From Zea mays (Eukaryota > Streptophyta > Magnoliopsida > Poales > Poaceae): a DNA stretch of 64,000 nucleotides. A program made the translations under genes and the position numbers. The notes beneath the pieces are model-generated. The model saw only the letters and a list, made by a program, of their open reading frames with translations, was not told the DNA's origin and did no database searches. This document shows, in pieces, positions 55,702-64,000 of this stretch; position 1 is the stretch's first letter; each line of letters begins with the position of its first letter. The stretch covers positions 15,150,001-15,214,000 of the forward strand of contig NC_050104.1 of assembly GCF_902167145.1 (NCBI RefSeq), given 5' to 3'.

Positions 55702-55740
55702 GACGAAGGGGCGAAGCCCCCTATTTCATTAAGAAATAGG
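55702..55740 (-). repeat. Two adjacent hairpins at the LINE 3' end
   Basis: On the plus strand ggggc-gaa-gcccc (55708-55720) and cctatttc-attaa-gaaatagg (55720-55740) are perfect stems of 5 and 8 bp, side by side and immediately before the A tail. L1-type LINEs of plants are known in some cases to require a 3' stem-loop for recognition by their RT, so this is a good candidate. Confidence 0.65.
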
Positions 55741-56000
55741 AAAGTTTGAAACAACCGCCATCACGCGGTAAGACCACCAAAAGACCAACCACGGCCAGAA
55801 CGCTATCTAGACTCTAAACACTATCACTAGATCAGTGAAGAGCCTACGATAACAGGAGAAGTTTTGGCCTACAAAGGACTACATAAGACTTTCTTATTTA
55901 CATCCAACAAGACAGGCAGAGAGCCACAAAAGACCTGAACAGTTTGGCCAGCAAAAGACAGACAACTATCCACACACGGCTTCCAAGTTCCACCTTCTTG

Positions 56001-59000
56001 TCATCCAGAAATACGCCTGTCAAGTGGGCACCACCCCAAGGCCCTCCCGAAAGCTTCACTTGCCGTCTTTCGGATTAACTTGCTTCCTAGCACCACCATT
56101 CTTTGCGCCTTCTTTTTCTGACGAATCGCCCAGGAATCCAACCAGAAGCAGCAAAGAAAAATGATGTTAGATGGGTCAAGTAAATGATTTTTTCCAAAGC
56201 ACCAATCATTTCTAGTGCGCCAAATAGCCCAGAATAAAGCACCACAACCAAATAACACAAGATGAGCCATCTTGTCTTTTGGTTTACACAACCAATTATC
56301 ATACAAGTCTTTGATATTTTTCAGGATTGATCTCAAATTCAAGGAAACTTGAATAACCCTCCACATGTATTGAGCAATGGGGCATTTAAAGAACAGGTGA
56401 TCAATAGATTCATCCACCCCACAGAAGCAGCAGTTTAAAGATCCAATCCAACATCTCTTTCTCAAATTATCCTTAGTAAGAATCTTATTTCTTACCACTA
56501 ACCAGAAGAAAACCTTGATTTTATGAGGCAATTTAGATTTCCACAAAAATTTATATGGAATCAAAGATTGATTTTCCATTTTTTTCCTGTACAAAGAATT
56601 AACTGAGAAGCCTTTTTTCCCCAGGGTCCAAACAATTTTATCTTCTTGATTAGATAGATTTACCTGATTACAATAACTAATCAACTCATTATAAAGCAAC
56701 TTCAGATTACCCACAATCCTTCTTCTGAAAGTAAGGGATGCAAATTTTGAAGTGAAAACTTCGTTAACAGAAACATCTTTGTCATAGGTCAAGTCAAAAA
56801 GAACATGAAACTGAATAGACAACGGTTGGTTACCCAACCAAATGCTTTTCCAGAAACTAGTTTTCAAACCATTGCCAACTTCAGTTTTACAGTATTTGTA
56901 AAAAATGTCACGTAAACTCAGAAGTTTTTTCCAGAAATGAGAGTCATTTTGTTTTTGCTTAACTAAAATAAGAGGCTTTCCCTTAAGATACTTACTAGCA
57001 ATAATCTTTTGCCATAAACCATTCGAATTTTCAATATGCCAAAGCCATTTAGAAAGAAGGGAGTCATTCATAACCTCAAGATTTAAAACTCCCAAACCAC
57101 CCTGAATTTTGGGAGAATAAACTGACACCCAATCAGCAAGGTGAAATTTTCTGGACTGTTTTCCCCTGCCATAAAAGCCTCCTTCTCAACAAATCAATTT
57201 TTTTGATAACAGTCTTGGGGGCAGGATAGATTGAAAGCATATATAAAGGAACATTAGAAAGGCAACTATTTAGTAGAGTAAGTCTACCACCCAGACTCAG
57301 GAATCTATCCTGCCACCCAGCTAATCTTTTTTCCAACTTCTCAATCATGGGGCACCAAAGATTTTTATTGATCTTCTTCTTATCAATTGGCACACCAAGA
57401 TATTTCATAGGAAGATTACCTATAGGACAAGTAAAAATATCAGCATACAAAAAGTCTATATCTTTAGCATCACCAAAGCATAATATTTCACTTTTGTGAA
57501 AATTAATTTTCAAACCTGACATGCTTTCAAACAAACATAAAATGAATTTAAGATTTCTGGCTCCTTCTAAGCAATCTTGAATAAGAAAAATGGTATCATC
57601 AGCATATTGCAAACAACAACAACCATTCTGAATGATGTGAGGGATCAGACCTTCAATCAGACCTTCCTCCTGAGCCTTCTTAATCATACAAGCTAAACCA
57701 TCAGCAACCAAATTGAATAAAAGGGGAGAAAAAGGATCCCCTTGCCTCACCCCTTTGTGAGTAGTGAAATAAGGGCCCAGAATATCATTAGTCTTGATGG
57801 CAACTTTACCACCTCTCACGATCCTCATGACCCAATCACACCACGTACTACCAAAACCTTTTTTTCTCCATCATATTGTAAAGGAAATGCCAATTCACTT
57901 TGTCATAAGCTTTTTCAAAATCAATTTTTAAGACTACTCCACTTTGATTTTTCCTTTTAACTTCATGGAGAATTTCATTAAGCGATATGACACCATCCAT
58001 AATATATCTATTCTTAATGAAACCATATTGAGAATCACTTATCACTTTTGTGATACAACTCGCCAGTCTGTTATTCAAAACTTTGGAAATAATCTTATAG
58101 CACACATTTAAAAGGCAGATAGGTCTGAAATTTTTCATGTCAGCTGCATTATCCACTTTTGGTAGTAATGTTACCACCCCATAATTCAGTCTCTCAATTT
58201 TGAGACTATCATTATAAAAGTCATTGAATAATTGCACAATATCCAACTGAATAGTATCCCAAAAGGTTTGAAAGAATTCAGCAGGAAAGCCATCAGGCCC
58301 AGGGGCACTATTATGTTTCATCTCAAAAATCACTTTCTTAATCTCCTCCACTGAGAAAGGAGCCGTCAAGCAAGACCTATCAGAGTCTGATAATTGATTC
58401 ATGTTACAATGAGACATGTTGATGCTAGATAGCACCGAATGACCAAAAAGATCTTTATAATAAGAAGTAGCAATTTTATTAATACCAACAGCATCACTCA
58501 CAGGGACATCATCCTGATTTAGGAAAGGAATTTTTACCCTCCTCTTCCGACCTTTAGCCAACAGGTGAAAGAATTTGGTATTTTCATCACCCTCATTGAT
58601 GAATTTCTCTCTAGCAGTTTGTTTTTTTACAAATTTCTTCTTCCATGATCTTTTTCAGATTCCATTCCATATCAAGTTTTTCGATTCTCTCAGAATCCGA
58701 GATACCCATTATTTCACATTTTTTATCTAAAATATCAATTTTTTCCATCAAATCTTTTTTTAATTTCAAATATCTACCCTCAACATTGATATTCCAACCT
58801 TTCAACAATTTTTTCAATCTTTTGACTTTTTCTTTCCAAATATCAATACCAATCTTACTTCTAACTGGCAAAGACCAATTATTCACAACTAACGATTTAA
58901 AATCAGGTCTAAATTTCCAACAAAGTTCATATTGAAATTCTGTTCTAGCCGGAGAAATAAAGTCAGTTTTTAGACATAAAGGGACATGATCAGAAAAGGA

Positions 59001-59660
59001 TCTACTCAGACCAGTAACATTCACATTATTATAGTGCAGATCCCACTCAGGACTAACAAGAAACCTGTCTAACTTCTCAAAAGTAGCAGGATTACGATTA
59101 TTAGACCAGGTAAAATGACGACCACTAAGATCCAACTCAATCAAATCATGAACATCAATAATAGAATTAAAAAGAGAACTCCATTTGTTAGTCCCCCCAG
59201 GTTTGTTCTTATCCGATTCTCTTCTGAGAATATTAAAATCACCGCCAATCAATAAAGGTTGAGAACAGTTAGAACAGAAAGTGGATAACTCGGTCAAGAA
59301 TTTCTGTTTTTGATCATTTTGAGCAACACCATAGACATTAATAAAATTCCAAATAAAACCTGAATCTTTTTGAATCACCAACAACCGAATCATAAATTCC
59401 CCCAACTCTTTTTCTCTAACATCAAACATGTCGGAATGAAAACCAACCAGCATTCCACCTGATCTACCATTAGGGGGAGACCAAACCCAGACGAAATTTC
59501 TATTCCCACTAATGAAATTCAACCAAGAATCATCAAAATCTTTCTTATTGGTTTCTTGAAGACCAATGAAGTTAACCTTCTCTTTCATGATAACATCACG
59601 AAGGAATTCACTTTTCACACTTTTGCCGAGCCCCTGACAATTCCAAATCACACCAATCAT
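56001..59660 (-). pseudogene. LINE ORF2: endonuclease, reverse transcriptase, zf-RVT (three frameshifts)
   Basis: The start is ATG 59660, overlapping the ORF1 stop as ATGA; another in-frame ATG lies at 59669. The endonuclease includes IWNCQGLGKSVKSEFLRD, FIGLQETNKKDF, LIGGDFN and SDHVPLCL. The RT includes LKIDFEKAYDKVNWHFLY and catalytic CLQYADDTIFLI. The zf-RVT region is LPHKIKVFFWLVVRNKILTK with FCGVDESIDHLFFKCP. Frames change near 58625 (run of T on plus), near 57863 (run of T) and near 57153 (T/A run). Each is a 1-nt change in a homopolymer. The protein would nick target DNA and copy LINE RNA onto it. Confidence 0.85.
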
Positions 59661-61588
59661 TCTGAACAAGACAGGGCCTGGCCATCTGACTGACCTTTCC
59701 TCTTAATAGGGATTTTCCTATTTTTAGGGGTTTTACCAGCCACGTTATTATTGTTTTTTTTCCTCACAGTTTTTTTCATGTGCTGAATTTTACGACCTTT
59801 TCTAAGGATCATAACATCTTCAAGATCAGAAAAATTATCATCAAGACTATCATTATGAATGTTATTATCAGCATTAGAAAAAATACAATCAGCATTTGAA
59901 TTATCAGCATTAATCCTAACAGATTGAACCACTAAGTTTTTCCTAGACAATTCTAAAGATTTAATCAGATTTAAATTTTCCACTGCATCATTAAAGGAAG
60001 AACCTAAATCAACACCAATTTTGTGAGCCACATCCATAAGAACAACATTATCAGTATTCAAAACAGAGAATGGATTGTAAGACATACCTTTGTTGATGAA
60101 AGCATCTTTAGCCATAGCTCTTGTAGCAGCTTTATCAGCAATCTTCATTTCCTCAGACGATTCCAACCTGCTGCTCCTTCTAACTCCTTCTGTAACTTCA
60201 CCTTCCATAGGACCACTTTTTTAGCACCAGCAGTCTTGCTAGCCTCCTCAACATTACTCAGATGCATTTTCTTTTTTATCTTGGCTAGGAGAAGGAATGA
60301 ATTCATCATCCTTGATGAATTCATCCAACTCCTGAGAATCCAACAGGTCATCTTCACTATCATTGAATTCCTCATCCTCATTTCCCTGACTATCAAGGTA
60401 ACCTTTAGGTTCTTCAGAACCTTTCCCCATTTTCATGCTTTCAGATTGTTCAGACAGGGAACCAGCAACATTGGCCTGACTGGAGGATATCTTTAAGGGA
60501 GATTTTCCCTTGATGTCCTTGCCAGAGTCCTCATCACCACTTTTGGCCTTTTAGCATATTTGCCAAGAGAGATGTCACCAAATCCTTGTCTATCAACCGA
60601 AGCCCTCTTACCCAGATTAACAGAGTCATCATTCCAACCTTCATCAGTAATGTTGTCAATTTTGAAGAAGATGTCATACAAGAAAGGTTTGACACCAACT
60701 TCAATGATAGGGGGGATCATAGCAACACTCTTTACATGAACTTTAAATCTCACAATTTCTTTAGAGTTTAAAGAGTTAATATCCACTTCTTCCACTGCCC
60801 CAATAGTGGATCCCAATTCACAAATGACCTGATAATTTTGCAACTCTTCTGGCACATTCTCAGCCACAATCCACACAGAGTGCAGTTTAGATTTAGGCTT
60901 AGCCTGAGAACTCCAAGAGGAGACAAAGATTTTGGCTCCAGACAATTTCATTTTTAATTCAGGGAAATTAATCATTTCATCCAATCTCTCTTGAGAGGGG
61001 AATTGCATGAGGAAGCCAGAATGACACTTAGTAGCTTTCCAAGTGCGGCCCCAAGGAAAGTGAAAACCGAAATCCTTCTCCAGATCTTCAGCGGTGATCA
61101 AACCCTCAACGATTTTAACCAAGCCAATAAAACTGCGTTTAGGTTTGTTGGAAAGGGGTTTGGCGAAATGAGAAGAGTAAAACCCTAACCCATCCGCCGC
61201 CATACCAACAATCGGCATACTAGGTTTATTCTTTTTGGGAAGAACACACTGAGCAGTGTTGTGGGTTTCTTTGTGACAGATCTCGCACCACAAAGACATA
61301 AAACATTCCCTAGTGTGATGACCATCCAAACCACATTTCTGGCAAAAAACCCTACGCACCAAATCATTCTCGGATTTTAGAATGGGAGGCGAGGGGGGTT
61401 TTGAGGATACATGGCTGACCGGCATCACCGGGAGTGGAGACAGGAATGTCTTCTTTGATATCAGGTTTTCCGGATCCGGACTTCAAACGCCAGCTGAGGT
61501 TCCGATTCTTCCCCCACGACTGAGAACCTTGCGGCACCTCCTTCGGACCCCATCGATCCAAGTTAGGGTTTCGATTCTTCGAATCCAT
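59657..61588 (-). pseudogene. LINE ORF1: RNA-binding protein with CCHC knuckle region (frameshifted)
   Basis: I take ATG 61588 (MDSKNRNPNLDRWGPKEV) as the start. Near 61360-61430 the frame shifts; the next frame has VRRVFCQKCGLDGHHTREC and WCEICHKETHNTAQCVLP, two zinc-knuckle-like units. A folded region like those of plant LINE ORF1 proteins follows (KCHSGFLMQFPSQERLDEMI). Further shifts near 60493 and 60254 lead into an acidic stretch (DEEFNDSEDDLLDSQELDEF) and a Ser/Asn-rich tail. It ends TGA at 59657. The role would be chaperoning the LINE RNA. Confidence 0.75.
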
Positions 61589-62635
61589 CGGAGCCGACAC
61601 ACCTGAGCGACCCGGAAGAGGCCACTCCTCACCAAGCGAAGGCGGACGAAGCGGAGAGGAGATCCACCCCCCACAGAAGCTTTCGCGCGATGAACTCGAA
61701 AGAGACCAGAGGCGAGAAAGACGCGAAGCAAGATGGGGAAAAGAGTGCGAACCTAAGAAATCTACTGGAAACCCTAACCGCGTACCTGAAAGAAGCCGTC
61801 CAGAGCAAGCCACGCCGCTCTCCTGTAGCTGTGGGCCGCACGCAAACGCAACCACGCGCACGGGACGCGGAGGAGACGGCCCAGAAGCCACGTCTCCAAC
61901 AGTACGGGCCGACAGGGGACGATGGATGGCGGAAGGAGAAGCATGGCGTCGCCCGCCTTTTTTCTTTTTCCTCATCCCCCCTTCCGCTTCCCTTGCAGAA
62001 GCAGTTGGAGACTGGTTCTTTGACAGAAGAGAGGTGAAGGATATATCTCAAAAATATCTTCCCCTCATGTTTTCAAGATGACTTTGTCCAATAGTTGATT
62101 TTCCGAAGACCGAATGGCTTGGTCGCCATGGTCAATCTTCGGAATCCTCACCTCCACTGTCTGCGTCATAGCTATCACTTTCACTAGTATCTTCGGATAA
62201 GCCTTCCAAAATTTCCCTAGTAATTTTCTCTGTATTTGTTTTTGCTATTGATTCAATGAAGCCCAGATTTTTCTCCTCAGAAAGGCTCAGCTTCACTCCG
62301 GCAACAACTTTCTTTTCCTGAGACATCCCTTCGGAAGTCCTTTTAAAACAAGGGCTTTTTGGTCCGAAGCTTAAAATCTAGAGAGGCAGTCAAATATTTG
62401 TGGACAGAGAGCTATTTGAGCAGGCACAGCAAATGGTAAGATAGCGTGCCAAATAAACTTGTGGTGAGCTCATATTTATACACCCAGTAAGTCAAAAACT
62501 GGAGGGTCCCGCTTGTCAATGACTGTTGCTATTCTAGCAAAAGGAAGGTGTTTTTTCGGACCTTCGGCTCATAGCCTTCGTCCGTATCGCAATATAAACT
62601 TATCTTTACAGTAAATTAATATTGCGAGGGGCTAC

Positions 62636-63324
62636 TGTTGGGGGCCTTCGGCTTCCGAAGGTCCTCAAAAACATGATTTGACAATGTTTTCCAAGAGAAA
62701 TATGTAAACAGGTACCTTCGAAGTTAGATTGCGGGTATACAAAAGTACGGTTGAAGACGAAGCTCGACCGAGACGAAAGGCGATCACGACGAAGGAAAAG
62801 ACGATCACGAAGCTATGTGCAGAAAAGCTTCGGCATAACGGCAGAAAAGGGGAACCGACTTAAAGATGAAAAGCCAAATTAGACCTTGAAGAATTACTAT
62901 AGAGTTATTGTTAAATATAATGGGTATTAATGTAATTTTGCATGGGCTGCGACCCGTGCCTATAAATAGGTGAACAGTATTCCCGTACTGTTCACGCTGA
63001 CTTGGCATTTGCTTTTGCATCACACCTGTATTCACATTCCTTCAAGCCGAAGGTATATTTGTAATTTACCATTATTTACATGAGTAATATAAGTAGAAAA
63101 TAAATTAATAATAATATTTACAGAGATTATGTTATTTCTTATATTCTGTGCTTAAATACTCTTTATCTTTTGTTATGTTCATGAAGGTTTGTCCTTCATG
63201 ACCTTCGTCCGAAATCCATTATATCCGAAGGGAAATAATGATTCAGAGGACGAAGGGTATTGATATTTAACATCTTGTGTTGCCTTGTTCTTAATTCATA
63301 GCATTTGAGAACGAGTCCCCAATA
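62636..63324 (+). mobile_element. Zeon copy 2, 3' LTR
   Basis: 689 bp, preceded by gcgaggggctac. It differs from the 5' LTR at about six places, one of them the last dinucleotide (TA for CA). The target duplication ggcac follows. Confidence 0.9.
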
Positions 63325-64000
63325 GGCACCCACTGGAAAAAGTTGAGCCCGAGACGTTGACGTTTGACATGCCTTGGCATGGCTTTGTCGCGAGGTGGGC
63401 AGAGTGACATACCTGATTTGGCGACCGAAGATCTCCCTACCTAGGCCATATCTGCCATGGCAACTCACGGATGAGAGACAGCCCTAGGTGCCAGGAAAAG
63501 ACTCGCGTCGGATTTTTGCCAAGATTCGCACGTTTGCGACTTGGGCGAGCTGTGGAACACGGGCAGAAGAAAAGCTCCACGTGTTCGACGCGCTCTGTGC
63601 ACGCCAGAGCACGCCCGCGCGCGCCCCGCGTCGCGCCAAAGGCCTGCCGACGCCATGGCCCGCGCCTATAAAGCCCGCTCGGGCGTCGTCCACACTCTTC
63701 CGCGCACGCTCAAACCTCACCGGAGCTCAACTCACCGTCGTTTGCCCGTGCACGGTGTGTCCGCGGCCACCCGAGCCCCTGCTGCCGTAGACCGGCCAGC
63801 CCAGCCTTTCCCAACCCCGTCCAACCCTTGGAGACGAGTGAGCACACCTCGGTGAAGCTCCCCGAGCGAGGAATCGAAGTCTGCTTCGCCGGAGAGGCCA
63901 GTCCACGGTCGCCGGAGTTCACAATCCCGCCGGAGTGCGTGGACCGGGTAATCCACTGAACCATTTTCCGATTCCTTGTGCACACAGTCTCTACGTCACC
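63325..64000 (+). mobile_element. 3' LTR of the chromovirus, second part (continues beyond the window)
   Basis: Collinear with about 38913-39595 of the 5' LTR, including the GC-rich part and TATA box (cgcctataaagccc near 63666). It has about 20 differences and a 6-bp loss in the cgcgcccgcgcc repeat before the TATA box. Confidence 0.9.

Larger units (their letters stand above)
55695..62038 (-). mobile_element. L1-clade LINE, nearly full length, minus strand
   Basis: 6,344 bp, placed by comparing the surrounding Zeon sequence with copy 1. The 5' end is at 62038, next to ggatatatctc. The 3' end at 55695-55701 is a run of seven A on the minus strand. The bases gga (55692-55694 and 62039-62041) may be a 3-bp target duplication. 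It has ORF1 with a CCHC-type region and ORF2 with endonuclease, RT and zf-RVT domains. Maize Cin4 is an L1-type LINE; whether this is that family I cannot tell. The 5' untranslated part is 61589-62038, GC-rich. Confidence 0.85.
52811..62326 (-). pseudogene. Antisense gene of Zeon copy 2, split by a LINE and two stops
   Basis: This is the counterpart of 25402-28635. It starts at ATG 62326 (MSQEKKVVAGVKLSLSE). A TGA at 62129-62131 follows GGEDSED, where copy 1 has CGC. The LINE (55695-62038) interrupts exon 1, which resumes at 55694 (IVRADDGEKSVPTPEDNEVV) and runs to the donor near 53910. Exon 2 starts after an acceptor near 53836 and has a CGA-to-TGA stop after ERILEETK. It then continues through 53476-53036. 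The last short exon ends with a TAA at 52811-52813. The intron positions match copy 1. A TATA box lies at 62473-62480 (minus). Confidence 0.8.
49518..63324 (+). mobile_element. Zeon/Cinful-type element, copy 2, plus strand, with a nested LINE
   Basis: Two 689-bp LTRs, at 49518-50206 and 62636-63324, differ at about 6 positions by eye. A perfect target duplication ggcac lies at 49513-49517 and 63325-63329. Without the LINE the element is about 7.46 kb. It encodes gag (two stops) and an antisense gene (broken). From 51799 to 52810 there is AT-rich sequence and a 63-bp array. From 62327 to 62635 there is the antisense promoter and the polypurine tract (gcgaggggctac). The last two bases of the right LTR read TA instead of CA. 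Confidence 0.9.
38446..64000 (+). mobile_element. Tekay-clade chromovirus (Ty3/gypsy), plus strand, 3' LTR runs off the window
   Basis: The 5' LTR spans 38446-42748. The primer-binding site is at 42751, then an extra ORF (43170-44039), gag (44343-45331) and pol (45332-48759) with a C-terminal chromodomain. A polypurine tract precedes the 3' LTR from 49012. The 3' LTR is split by Zeon copy 2 at 49518-63324 and continues to the window end. LTR divergence in the comparable parts is about 2% by eye plus one 36-bp indel. From 42769 to 43169 is the untranslated leader. From 44040 to 44342 and from 48760 to 48998 I see no gene. Confidence 0.85.

Noticed and set aside
1..64000. tRNA or rRNA genes
   Set aside because: None seen on either strand; only primer-binding sites complementary to tRNA ends.

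Overview
The window is plant nuclear DNA from a grass, almost certainly maize (Zea mays) or a close relative. Nearly all of it is nested retrotransposons of types known from maize: Huck-, Grande-, Opie/Ji- and Zeon/Cinful-like LTR elements, Tekay-clade chromoviruses and an L1-clade LINE. Host sequence is limited to one island of about 2.85 kb (35595-38445). It carries what looks like the first coding exon of plastid enoyl-ACP reductase, frameshifted. Family names come from remembered LTR ends, sizes and protein motifs, not from a database search.

Layout, left arm. An Opie/Ji-type copia element on the minus strand (5' LTR 34480-35594, gag 31925-34278, protease fragment 24067-24423) borders the island. 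Two things are inserted in it. One is a complete Zeon-type element, minus strand (24424-31924). The other is a Tekay-type element whose 3' LTR ends at 24066 and starts at 4050. That Tekay LTR is itself split by a complete 14-kb Grande element, minus strand (5218-19220), and by a piece of another Tekay-type LTR (19221-22204). Its internal region is interrupted by a Huck-type element, of which the 3' end and 3' LTR (1-3772) are visible.

Layout, right arm. A Tekay-clade chromovirus, plus strand, starts at 38446 with a 4.3-kb LTR, an extra ORF, gag and pol. Its 3' LTR (from 49012) is split by a second Zeon-type element (49518-63324). That element's antisense gene is in turn split by a 6.3-kb LINE, minus strand (55695-62038).

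Most gag-pol genes are broken by nonsense codons, usually C-to-T, or by 1-nt shifts. The accessory genes are often whole. Grande and Zeon each carry, antisense to gag, a multi-exon gene predicted to encode 1,018 and 1,019 residues, with a similar N-terminal domain (putative gypsy-type transposon family) and a C-terminal coiled coil. Grande also has an intact acidic ORF with its own TATA box. The right-arm chromovirus has an intact coiled-coil ORF ahead of gag.

The least explained signal is in the Grande 3' region. Beside the polypurine tract there are three long hairpins whose arms differ but keep pairing. Farther in, a dimeric 81-bp array forms about fifteen small hairpins with the same loop and compensating arm changes.
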